From: an uncultured Saprospiraceae bacterium
GTDB taxonomy: Bacteria; Bacteroidota; Bacteroidia; Chitinophagales; Saprospiraceae
Assembly (NCBI GenBank): GCA_937864255.1
Contig: CALMIT010000295.1
Coordinates: forward strand, 1-5,960
Direction: 5' to 3'
Length of the DNA stretch: 5,960 bases
Numbering within the stretch: position 1 is the first letter of the stretch; each line of letters begins with the position of its first letter. The position numbers and the translations under genes are program-made. Below the pieces are notes generated by a model, which worked only from the letters and a program-made list of their open reading frames with translations, was not told the DNA's origin and did not search any database. Positions 1-5,960 of the stretch are shown here, one piece after another.

Positions 1-443
1 TGTTCAGCAGCCTGCCTTTTGATATAAAAAAAGGCGCGGTAAGTCTTTTTATCGCCGAGGTATGCCAGAAAACTATTCGCACGGGCGAAGAAAACCGGCG
101 TTTGTTCGATTTTTTATTCCACGCCTTCGAATGGCTGGACACGACTCCTCACTCGATAGCCAATTACCACCTTGCTTTTTTAATTGAATTGACGGGCTTT
201 TTGGGATTTTTGCCGGGTGGCGACTGGACTTCCGCGACGCCTTTTTTTGATATGCGCCAAGAACAAAGTGAGAGTGTGGGGCAGTTGCTCGGGACGGATC
301 TATCCACGGTACATGAATTAAATTTTACCCGCGCACAGCGAAAAACGCTGCTGCGAAATTTGCTCGAATACTACCACCTGCATATTGAGTACCTGCCGGC
401 GATTCATGCGCATGATATTTTAGAAATGGTGATGGGGGAGTGA
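1..443 (+). CDS. recO: DNA repair protein RecO, C-terminal part (5' end outside window)
   Basis: The frame is open from the first complete codon at base 3 to a TGA at 441-443, giving 146 visible residues. A TTG at 102 could be mistaken for a start, but the upstream residues (LFIAEV followed by KTIRTGEEN) continue the family pattern, so the gene begins outside the window. The visible part matches the helical C-terminal domain of Bacteroidota RecO: a FLFHAFEWLD helix, then SIANYHLAFLIELTGFLGF, and a closing LLEYYHLHIEYLP segment. RecO acts in the cytoplasm in the RecFOR recombinational repair pathway, helping load RecA onto SSB-coated single strands and annealing complementary strands. No CxxC zinc-binding cluster is visible; many RecO proteins lack it. 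The gene converges on the acetyltransferase, with 8 bases between the stop codons. The identification rests on recognised sequence pattern, not a search. Confidence 0.87.
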   Translation, partial: FSSLPFDIKKGAVSLFIAEVCQKTIRTGEENRRLFDFLFHAFEWLDTTPHSIANYHLAFLIELTGFLGFLPGGDWTSATPFFDMRQEQSESVGQLLGTDLSTVHELNFTRAQRKTLLRNLLEYYHLHIEYLPAIHAHDILEMVMGE

Positions 444-451
444 GGGGAAAA

Positions 452-910
452 CTATTTTGCGGGCAGTTCTTTTTCAAAACAAAGACTATTTTCTATTCCG
501 GCATATTGGCCGTAGTTTGGAACCAGGTAGTAACCGTTTTTTTGATATAGGGAGATGGCTTCGGCCTGTCGTTTGCCGGTTTCCAAAATACATTTTTGGT
601 AAGATAGTTCTGCCGCCCATTTTTCCAATTCGGTGAGAATTTTGGAGGCAATTCCTTTTCCTCGGGCTGCCGGCAAAGTGTACATACGTTTTACTTCCAC
701 TGCTTCGGCGCTGTATTCCTTGATCGCGCCGCAGGCTGCGGGCTTGCCTTCCATGTAAGCTACTATAGCGTGATTGATAGCGTCAATTTTGTTGAACTGC
801 GCATAAAAAGTATGCTCCGCGCCATCTCGCTCAGACAATTCAGCGTCGAGGAATTTTACCAGCCGGATAAAATCCGGGTGCTCGGAATTGGTACGGATGA
901 AGTTGATCAT
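452..910 (-). CDS. GNAT family N-acetyltransferase
   Basis: A 152-residue protein, the usual length for a single-domain GNAT enzyme. The acetyl-CoA pyrophosphate-binding motif R-x-x-G-x-A is seen as RGKGIA at residues 83-88, just after the beta strand VEVKRMY. A helix (ASKILTELEKW) follows, and the C-terminal strand region holds NGYYLVPNYGQYAG. Such enzymes transfer an acetyl group from acetyl-CoA to an amine on a small molecule or protein; the substrate cannot be read from sequence. I chose the ATG at 910 (MINFIRTN) over an in-frame TTG at 922, because MI-x-x-IRTNSEHPDF is the normal beginning of close relatives as I recall them. No clear ribosome binding site precedes either start. The gene lies 34 bases after the endonuclease stop on the same strand, so it is probably the last gene of that transcript. 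A role in restriction-modification is not implied. The stop is TAG. Confidence 0.86.
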   Translation of the reverse strand: MINFIRTNSEHPDFIRLVKFLDAELSERDGAEHTFYAQFNKIDAINHAIVAYMEGKPAACGAIKEYSAEAVEVKRMYTLPAARGKGIASKILTELEKWAAELSYQKCILETGKRQAEAISLYQKNGYYLVPNYGQYAGIENSLCFEKELPAK

Positions 911-944
911 GATAAGGAGCAAAATATGCAGGCTACCAGGAATA

Positions 945-1676
945 TCACATTCCCGAATTGAATTTTACTATTTTTTCCCAATCAATGTCTCCGTTGTCTT
1001 TGCAATAGTCCGTGATAAATGCTTTGGTGAATTTGTTGATCATTCGTGTGTAAGATTGATTGAATTCATCATTTTTTTCTTTTGCTTTATACCCAAGCGG
1101 CTCTATTATGTCTGTATATAAATCTGAATCGCCGGATATGAATTCCCAAAATCTTTGCCCGCAGTATTTATAATAATCTATTCCTTTTTTGGGAAATTTA
1201 TGAGGTTTTCCATCTTTGCCATAACAGCATCCGTTTACACAGATTACTTCTGCTTTATGCCCGCTTGTAGCCAAACGCCTTTTGGCATCCCCAAAATCCA
1301 TGATCATTTTATCCAGTTGACTTTTATTGCTCCATTTAGGACCAGATTTGATGTTGACAATAAAGTGAATCCCGTCTTTTTCAAATTCCAAATCTATACC
1401 ATTCGCCGATGATTTTTTACCTCCATAAACCGTACTATTGATAAAAATCGCCAGTCCTTCAAGCCAATCTCCAAAAAGAGTTTCTTCATTCGAGGATATA
1501 TGTGCATCCACGATACCCCGAATTATTTACTCCGCCGTCGAAACATATTTTGCTTTAAAAAGATAAGGATTCTTACGTTTTAAAACTTGCGAGAGCTTTA
1601 GATTATCAAGGCTTTCGATACGTTTTTGATGAAATATGCCGATATTTTGCTCAACGTAATGCGATACGTCCGTCAT
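945..1676 (-). pseudogene. PmeII-like type II restriction endonuclease, interrupted by an in-frame stop codon
   Basis: Read from an ATG at 1676, this frame runs 243 codons to a TGA at 947-945, but codon 50 is TAA (1529-1527). The first 49 residues (MTDVSHYVEQNIGIFHQKR, then a segment ending VLKRKNPYLFKAKYVSTAE) fit the N-terminus of PmeII-like endonucleases as I recall them. Reading resumes in the same frame after the stop with IIRGIVDAHISSNEETLFGD, so this is a point nonsense change, not a frameshift. The PD-(D/E)xK-type nuclease core lies after the stop: GIDLEFE with D95, then NIKSGPKW with K110, and a conserved GQRFWEF segment near 172-178. Asn precedes the lysine motif where Asp or Glu is commoner. 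The enzyme would cut DNA at the site protected by the upstream methyltransferase, whose gene it overlaps by 26 bases. The longest uninterrupted piece is 188 residues from a GTG at 1511, with a GGGG four bases upstream; re-initiation there would keep the core but lose 55 residues. Recognition site unknown. Confidence 0.82.
1527..1529 (-). other. Premature TAA codon inside the restriction endonuclease gene
   Basis: On the minus strand the codons here read GAG TAA ATA ATT, i.e. E-stop-I-I, in a stretch where family-like sequence continues on both sides in one frame. Glutamate (GAA) is the likely original residue, since relatives as I recall them have TAEEL or TAEEI at this point; GAA to TAA is a single substitution. 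TAA also ends the lipoprotein and coiled-coil genes in this window, so it is a normal stop in this genome and not a reassigned codon. A base-call error remains possible. Confidence 0.8.
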
Positions 1677-2544
1677 CAGGTTTAGTTTTTTCATATTTTT
1701 CTTTAGGGTCTAATAAATAAAGTTCAACAGGTCTTAATTGACTTTTTACCATTTCACAATATTCTGGTACGATGTCAATTCCGATAGAATTGCGCCTCAT
1801 TCTGTTTGCTACTGTCAAAGTTGTTCCCGAACCCATAAATGGGTCAAGAACGGTGTCGTTTTCCTGCGTAAAAAGTTTGATGAACCATTCAGGAAGTTCT
1901 TCCGGAAAGGCAGCGCTGTGATTTTTGTTATTACATTCGGTAGCAAGGTGCAGGACATTTGTAGGATAAGCCATGTCTCTGTCAAGCCAATTTGAAATAT
2001 TTTTACCAAAGCCGCTGCCGACTTTGGAGTTGTCCCGGATTTTATCTGTATCGGAAAGTTTTTTAAGTCTGGATTTTGCCCAGTCTCCCATTGGCACCAT
2101 CACTTCTTCCTGATACATATTGAATTTTCGAGTTTTATTAAATTGGAGAAGCCGTTCCCAAGAATCCCGAAACCGATTTGGCCATTTTCCCGGGTAGGAG
2201 TTTTTTTTGTGCCATATAAATTCTTCTGTCCAAAGCCAGCCTTGCTTACGCATCGCAAGTATCAATTCTATGACGTAAGTGCTGCGTTCACCTTCCACGA
2301 CTTTTTCTTTTATATTGAGTACAAAAGTTCCGGTGGGCTTTAAAACCCTGAAAAGTTGTTCTGAGGCAGGTAAAAACCATTCGACATACTGATCGGGATG
2401 AATTCCACCGTATGTCGTTTTGCGTTGGTCCGCATACGGCGGAGAAGTAATGATCAAGTCAACTGAATTGTCGGGAAACGATTTCAGGTGGTCTTTACAA
2501 TCTCCTTCATATATTTTTGTAATTATCTCCATATTTTTTGGCAT
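1651..2544 (-). CDS. Site-specific DNA methyltransferase, beta class (N4-cytosine or N6-adenine)
   Basis: A 297-residue amino-methyltransferase. Catalytic motif IV is TSPPY at residues 33-37, following IYEGDC (12-16) and VDLII. The S-adenosylmethionine-binding motif I, DPFMGSGTT, lies near the C-terminus (234-242) and is followed by IGIDI with Asp257. This order, catalytic motif first and AdoMet motif last, defines the beta class. SPPY is more usual for N4-cytosine enzymes, whereas N6-adenine enzymes usually have DPPY or NPPY, so m4C is the better guess. The middle part (about 110-220) should hold target recognition. The protein looks complete, with no interruption. It modifies host DNA and would protect it from the endonuclease encoded immediately downstream, whose ATG lies inside the last 26 bases. 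The start could be the ATG at 2544 or, equally well, the ATG at 2532 (MEIITKIYEGDC), which places the -7 box at a more usual distance. Confidence 0.9.
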   Translation of the reverse strand: MPKNMEIITKIYEGDCKDHLKSFPDNSVDLIITSPPYADQRKTTYGGIHPDQYVEWFLPASEQLFRVLKPTGTFVLNIKEKVVEGERSTYVIELILAMRKQGWLWTEEFIWHKKNSYPGKWPNRFRDSWERLLQFNKTRKFNMYQEEVMVPMGDWAKSRLKKLSDTDKIRDNSKVGSGFGKNISNWLDRDMAYPTNVLHLATECNNKNHSAAFPEELPEWFIKLFTQENDTVLDPFMGSGTTLTVANRMRRNSIGIDIVPEYCEMVKSQLRPVELYLLDPKEKYEKTKPDDGRIALR

Positions 2545-2548
2545 AGTA

Positions 2549-2556
2549 CAAAATTA
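2549..2556 (-). promoter_or_regulatory. Possible Bacteroidota -7 promoter box for the methyltransferase
   Basis: The minus strand reads TAATTTTG here, an exact match to the Bacteroidota -7 consensus TAnnTTTG. It ends four bases before the ATG at 2544. I find no TTTG-like -33 box at 19-21 bases upstream, so support is partial. If it works, transcription would begin at about the 2544 ATG, giving a leaderless message, or a short leader before the ATG at 2532. Confidence 0.35.
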
Positions 2557-2628
2557 TACTTTTTAAGGATTTGGATTAGCCTTGTTCCTGTGGCTGTTTT
2601 ATTAACGGGCAAATTACCAAATCGTTTT

Positions 2629-3756
2629 TTACTGTCTCCTTTCTATCACACCCGTTTCAGTAATTTTCAGGGGTGTGTCAGGAAAATCCTGTCGGGTAAG
2701 TTCGATGATTTTTTTTGTGGCGCGTTTTTGCGAATCTATTTTCGGGCCACTGGTTTTGAGTTGGTAAACGGGAATGATTTCGCCACTTGAAAATTCACCT
2801 TTTTCATTTACAAAAACTTTGACAATGGGCGCAAAACCAGCCGGGCCGGCAAGACTAAAACGTCCGTACGTACAAAAATTTCCGAGGCTGTAACAGATGA
2901 GCCGGTCATCGTAAAGTTCAATTGCGCGGGTGACGTGCGGTCCGTGGCCAAATACAATATCGGCGCCGGCATCTACCACCGCGTGGGCAAAATCAAATAC
3001 ATTCCCGCGATTTTCTCCGAAATAAGTTTCGCTTTTGCGAGGCACACGCTGATTGGTAGCGCCTTCTGCGCCACCGTGAAAACTCACAATGACGATGTCT
3101 GATTCGGCGGCTACTTTTTGTACCAGTTTTTTGGCGTAAGCCAGATTGCGTATATCGCAGGTGCCGCTATTGGGCGCAAAAGCACAAAAGCCGAAGCGAA
3201 GTCCGTTTCGCTCTATCACTGCCATCTCATCGGTACCGGCGAGTCCGGCGAGGGCTATGCCTTGTTCTCTCAGCACTTCCTTCGTGCGCTTGCGTCCGAT
3301 TGGGCCGAAATCCCCCGAATGATTGTTGGCTACGCTCATCAGATCAAAGCCGGCATCGGAAAAATGAACGCCGTAAGATTCGGGAGTGCGAAAAACGTAA
3401 CAGGCATCCGGGTTGCGGCAGGTCTTTGGAGTGCCGCCGCTGTTGAGAATAGTGCCTTCGTGGTTGCCGAAAGTGACGTCGGCGTCCCGGAGAATATCGC
3501 GTACTTCGTCAAGGAGGTTTTTGCCGTCATTGGCGGGCAAATAATTGGGTGAAGGATAATTGGTACCCAGCATCATATCGCCGACCCCGATAATGCTCCA
3601 GAGTTTTGCCGGCGGAGTTTCTTTCAGCGTATCTTTTGGCAGATTTTTTTCCGGCAAGTTGTTTTTAACAATGGCAGGTGCATCGGGCAGTTTTCCGCTA
3701 CAGGCGGCAATAGAAAACAATATTAAAAGCCCATAAAATCTTAATATTTCAGGCAT
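2629..3756 (-). CDS. CapA family (PGA_cap) lipoprotein, metallophosphatase fold
   Basis: A 375-residue protein. The N-terminus is a lipoprotein signal: a hydrophobic stretch LLILFSIAAC with the lipobox I-A-A-C and lipidated Cys19, then a Pro/Lys-rich linker to about residue 52. The mature domain shows the metal-binding blocks of the calcineurin-like CapA fold in order: GVGDMMLG (Asp60), GNHEG (Asn98, Glu100), VANNHSGDFG (Asn144, His146), SFHGG (His227) and FGHGPH (His271, His274). Two cysteines at 113 and 119 might pair outside the cytoplasm. Family members are named after the poly-gamma-glutamate capsule protein CapA/PgsA, but no capB- or capC-like gene is visible here, so a capsule role is unproven; a membrane-anchored phosphoesterase is the safer reading. 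The start ATG at 3756 gives a perfect signal peptide and is preceded by a purine-rich AGAGAAGAAAT. The stop is TAA, 84 bases before the methyltransferase start. Confidence 0.88.
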   Translation of the reverse strand: MPEILRFYGLLILFSIAACSGKLPDAPAIVKNNLPEKNLPKDTLKETPPAKLWSIIGVGDMMLGTNYPSPNYLPANDGKNLLDEVRDILRDADVTFGNHEGTILNSGGTPKTCRNPDACYVFRTPESYGVHFSDAGFDLMSVANNHSGDFGPIGRKRTKEVLREQGIALAGLAGTDEMAVIERNGLRFGFCAFAPNSGTCDIRNLAYAKKLVQKVAAESDIVIVSFHGGAEGATNQRVPRKSETYFGENRGNVFDFAHAVVDAGADIVFGHGPHVTRAIELYDDRLICYSLGNFCTYGRFSLAGPAGFAPIVKVFVNEKGEFSSGEIIPVYQLKTSGPKIDSQKRATKKIIELTRQDFPDTPLKITETGVIERRQ

Positions 3757-3775
3757 ATTTCTTCTCTTTTTTGGG

Positions 3776-3808
3776 CGAAGATAAGGAAGGACAAGGAGAG
3801 TCAGTAAA
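3776..3808 (-). promoter_or_regulatory. Weak candidate promoter for the CapA-like lipoprotein gene
   Basis: On the minus strand TATCTTCG (3783-3776) matches the Bacteroidota -7 consensus TAnnTTTG at all but one position. A TTTAC (3808-3804) sits 20 bases upstream, close to the expected spacing and form of a TTTG -33 box. Transcription from it would leave a leader of roughly a dozen bases before the ATG at 3756. A terminator lies just upstream, so this gene needs its own promoter. The match is imperfect. Confidence 0.28.
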
Positions 3809-3871
3809 TGCGAACGATTTACATGGTGTTAAAAACAGGACGCGGTTTTGGAAACGTAATCACATTTTTTA

Positions 3872-3910
3872 AACATAAAAGGCGGTACATTTTGTACCGC
3901 CTTTTATGTT
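3872..3910 (-). terminator. Perfect 18-bp hairpin terminator for the DUF4175-type gene
   Basis: Arms 3872-3889 and 3893-3910 are exact reverse complements with a 3-base loop. The GC-rich core GGCGGTACA/TGTACCGCC is flanked by AAAA and TTTT, which also pair. On the minus strand the core is followed by CCTTTTATGTTT, giving a short U run. The first arm begins within the TAA stop codon of the coiled-coil gene (3911-3909), so the terminator starts with no spacer. The symmetry would let it work in both directions, but no plus-strand gene reads into it. It separates the coiled-coil gene from the lipoprotein gene. Confidence 0.77.
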
Positions 3911-5960
3911 ATTTGCCGCTTTTCAGCGACTTGTGGTATTCTTCTACCAGGTTTTTGTAGTAAGGCTTCAAAGAGGGCGATACTGTTTTGAACTGGTCTA
4001 TCTCGGCCTCGCGTTTTTTCAGATATTCTTCCAGCGAGGGAGGCATTTTGCGCTCATATTGCTGCGCTGTTTCGGATTTGCGTTTGTTGTCAAGGTCGCG
4101 CTCACGCTCGGCTTTTTCGTGTTCGAGGAGGCGGGACAGGATTTCTTCCTGGCGCTTCAGCATTTCGTTGGTCAATTTTTTATTGACCAAATCTGTTTCC
4201 ACCTTATTCATCTCATCTATGATTTGTTGCAATTGCGGGTCGCCTTTCCCACGCTGCTGCATTTCCTGTTGTTTTTTGCGCAGCGCCTCGCGCAATGCGG
4301 CCTGTCGCGCTGCCATTTGAGCGAATTCTTTACTGTTGCCCTGCCCTTTGCCGCTTTTTTCCAGCCCTTCTTTCATTTTTTTCATCTGCTCGTTCAGCCC
4401 TTTTTGCCCTTCGCTCATTTTGTCTTTTGGCACATTGCCGTTCTGACCCTGCCCGTTTGGATTTTTGCACATTTGATTGCCGGACATCATACCGGACATT
4501 TGCTGCTGCATTTGCGCCATAGTTTCGCTCAGCATCAGCGCGAGATCATTCACGTTTTTCATGGTGCGCTGCTGGTGGTCGGCGGCTTGCGGCTTGCGGC
4601 GCTCTTCGAGGTCTTCGAGCGAAGACTTCATATTTGATTTTATCTCCGTGACCTTTTCGGTAATAAAACTTTCCAATTGAAAAACGCGCTTGCTCAATGC
4701 GTGCAGGCTGTCTTCTATAAGCCTGAAATCGTCTTTGATCTTAAATTGTTGCTGCGTCAGCGATACGTAGCGCGGCGTGTTGATTTCAGTCGGGTCAAAA
4801 TCTTTGATAAGTTGTTCCTGGTCAAACGAAAGCGTGAGCAAATTTTCCAAAAGCTGGCGCAATGCTTTCATGTCTTCCTGCATTTGCTCCATGGCTTGCG
4901 ACTCCATGGCCTGCGACATTTTATCGGCCATTTTTTTCATTTTCTCGGAAGCCTTTTTCTGCGATTTTGAAGCGCCTTTATTTTGCTTTTGGTCCAATTG
5001 TTTTTTGCTGTCGTTCAGGTCTTTGTTGATGTCTTTTTGATCCTGCTCTGTGTCGCCGAGGTCTTTTTTATTTTCCAACTCCTCATTTTTCTTCTCCAAC
5101 TCCTCCATTTTTTCTTCTACTTTTTCAAACTCCTCGTTGATCTTTTCCTGTTCTTCTTTGAGTTCTTCCTGTGTTTTTTCAGAATTTTCCTTGCCGGTTT
5201 CTTCACTCAATTTTTCCTGTTTTTCCGCACGTTCTTCCAGCTTTTCGATGGTTTTTTGCATTTCGTGTTCCATTTCCAACTGTTTGAAAAGTTCCAGCAT
5301 TCTGTCCAGTTCTTTTTCCAGTTGTTGGTCGTTGAATTGCATTTGCTCCATCATTTCCAAAGCGCCATCCTTTTCAAGTTTTTCCATCAATTCCTCGATC
5401 TGTTTCATCAATTCCTGCATTTCTTCGCTCATCACCTCGTCCATCAATTTTTCAACCTGCTCCTGTTTTTGTTGGATATTTTCGTCCGTCTTGTTCAGTT
5501 CCTCCTGATTTTTCAGGTTTTCCTCAAAAGACTTTTTGGCATCCTGAATTTGTTGCTGCAATTCTTTCTGGCGGTCGAGCAGTTTTTCCAGTTCTTTGCG
5601 CTCCTGCCATTTCAACTCTTTTTCCTGCAATAATTTTTCGCGCAATTTTTGCAATTCGTCCTGCACCTTTTTACTCTCCTTGAGCGCTTTCAGCAGGTCG
5701 TCTTTGATTTGTTCGTTGTTTTGCTGTTCCATTTTTTCAAATTCCTCGGCCGTCGGCATATTGAACACCAGCAGATTGGTACGCGCAGATTTGCTGCCAT
5801 TCACGCCGTCGTTGTCCCAGGATTCAAAAAAATAAGTCACCTGATCGCCCGGTTTAAGTTCGAGCGGGTACATGTCGAAAGTGTAATCAAAGCGGGCGCT
5901 TTTGCCTTCGGGCTTGCGCAGTTCCAGCGATTTGGGTGCTTCCTCCCTGCCGTTCGCGCG
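3909..5960 (-). CDS. DUF4175-type large coiled-coil protein, C-terminal part (5' end outside window)
   Basis: The frame is open from the right edge to a TAA at 3911-3909, giving 683 visible residues. An ATG at 5873 is not the start: the 29 codons before it (ending SARFDYTFD) continue a beta-rich segment. Order of parts, counted from the first visible residue: a beta-sandwich-like end with PGDQVTYFFESWDNDGVNG (about 37-55); a very long K/E/Q-rich coiled coil (about 70-370); a mixed helical segment with DPTEINTPRYVSLTQQQFKI (about 390-410); a second helical part broken by a Gly/Asn/Gln-rich linker (about 500-515) beside a Met/Gln cluster; and a C-terminal tail ending PSLKPYYKNLVEEYHKSLK. This matches DUF4175 proteins of Bacteroidota, which as I recall are over 1,000 residues with N-terminal membrane segments; those would lie outside this window. 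The function is not established. No enzyme motif is visible. It ends directly in a terminator, so it is the last gene of its transcript. Confidence 0.78.
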   Translation of the reverse strand, partial: RANGREEAPKSLELRKPEGKSARFDYTFDMYPLELKPGDQVTYFFESWDNDGVNGSKSARTNLLVFNMPTAEEFEKMEQQNNEQIKDDLLKALKESKKVQDELQKLREKLLQEKELKWQERKELEKLLDRQKELQQQIQDAKKSFEENLKNQEELNKTDENIQQKQEQVEKLMDEVMSEEMQELMKQIEELMEKLEKDGALEMMEQMQFNDQQLEKELDRMLELFKQLEMEHEMQKTIEKLEERAEKQEKLSEETGKENSEKTQEELKEEQEKINEEFEKVEEKMEELEKKNEELENKKDLGDTEQDQKDINKDLNDSKKQLDQKQNKGASKSQKKASEKMKKMADKMSQAMESQAMEQMQEDMKALRQLLENLLTLSFDQEQLIKDFDPTEINTPRYVSLTQQQFKIKDDFRLIEDSLHALSKRVFQLESFITEKVTEIKSNMKSSLEDLEERRKPQAADHQQRTMKNVNDLALMLSETMAQMQQQMSGMMSGNQMCKNPNGQGQNGNVPKDKMSEGQKGLNEQMKKMKEGLEKSGKGQGNSKEFAQMAARQAALREALRKKQQEMQQRGKGDPQLQQIIDEMNKVETDLVNKKLTNEMLKRQEEILSRLLEHEKAERERDLDNKRKSETAQQYERKMPPSLEEYLKKREAEIDQFKTVSPSLKPYYKNLVEEYHKSLKSGK

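Noticed and set aside
102..443. recO taken as a 113-residue gene from TTG 102
   Set aside because: The frame is open to the window edge and the upstream residues fit RecO, so this is a truncated view of a longer gene.
770..1412. Plus-strand frames of 63-85 codons opposite the acetyltransferase and endonuclease
   Set aside because: They overlap well-supported minus-strand coding sequence; their composition (F/I/Y-rich) is what the opposite strand of lysine-rich genes gives.
1527..1529. TAA as a recoded sense codon or programmed read-through
   Set aside because: TAA ends two other genes in this window, and no structure or context for read-through is evident. A nonsense mutation or base-call error is simpler.
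452..2544. A new defence island with the acetyltransferase as a toxin (TacT-like) or DNA-modification partner
   Set aside because: The acetyltransferase has no adjacent antitoxin-like gene and looks like an ordinary single-domain GNAT; proximity to the endonuclease is the only link.
2568..2623. Inverted repeat GATTTGG / CCAAATC after the lipoprotein gene as a terminator
   Set aside because: Only 7 bp, AT-rich, with a 42-base loop and no U tract; easily due to chance.
3118..3552. A 144-codon plus-strand frame opposite the CapA-like gene
   Set aside because: It lies wholly inside a gene with clear family motifs on the other strand and shows no domain of its own.
3906..5633. Long plus-strand open frames (243, 216 and 152 codons) opposite the coiled-coil gene
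   Set aside because: They are antisense shadows. K/E/Q-rich codons on the minus strand read as F/L/S-rich frames on the plus strand, with no recognisable domain or start context.

Overview
The window looks like chromosomal DNA from a member of the Bacteroidota, probably a Saprospiraceae-like lineage. The evidence is family resemblance: a RecO C-terminus of Bacteroidota type, a DUF4175-type coiled-coil protein that I know mainly from this phylum, one exact Bacteroidota-type -7 box (TAnnTTTG), and starts without clear Shine-Dalgarno sequences. No search was run, so the taxonomic call is inference.

Layout from left to right. (1) The end of recO, plus strand, 1-443, cut by the left edge. (2) A minus-strand cluster transcribed right to left: a lipoprotein of the CapA/PGA_cap metallophosphatase family (2629-3756), a beta-class site-specific DNA methyltransferase (1651-2544), a PmeII-like type II restriction endonuclease (945-1676) and a small GNAT acetyltransferase (452-910). 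recO and the acetyltransferase converge with only 8 bases between their stop codons. (3) A 152-base gap (3757-3908) holding a perfect 18-bp hairpin, which serves as terminator for (4) a very long K/E/Q-rich coiled-coil protein of DUF4175 type, minus strand, 3909 to the right edge, with its N-terminus outside the window.

The most notable observation is in the restriction-modification pair. The endonuclease frame can be read back from the longest open stretch (starting at a GTG at 1511) to an ATG at 1676 that overlaps the methyltransferase gene by 26 bases. The added N-terminal residues fit the family well, but one in-frame TAA (1527-1529, codon 50) interrupts them. The endonuclease therefore looks like a nonsense-mutated gene beside an intact methyltransferase. 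This would be a restriction system that has lost cutting and kept methylation, unless the stop is a sequencing error or the product is rescued by re-initiation. The endonuclease part of the block is visibly AT-richer than its neighbours, which fits acquisition by transfer.

I see no RNA gene, CRISPR array, insertion sequence or prophage. No gene-free stretch exceeds 300 bases. I do not see a previously undescribed system here; the decayed restriction-modification locus is the best lead.
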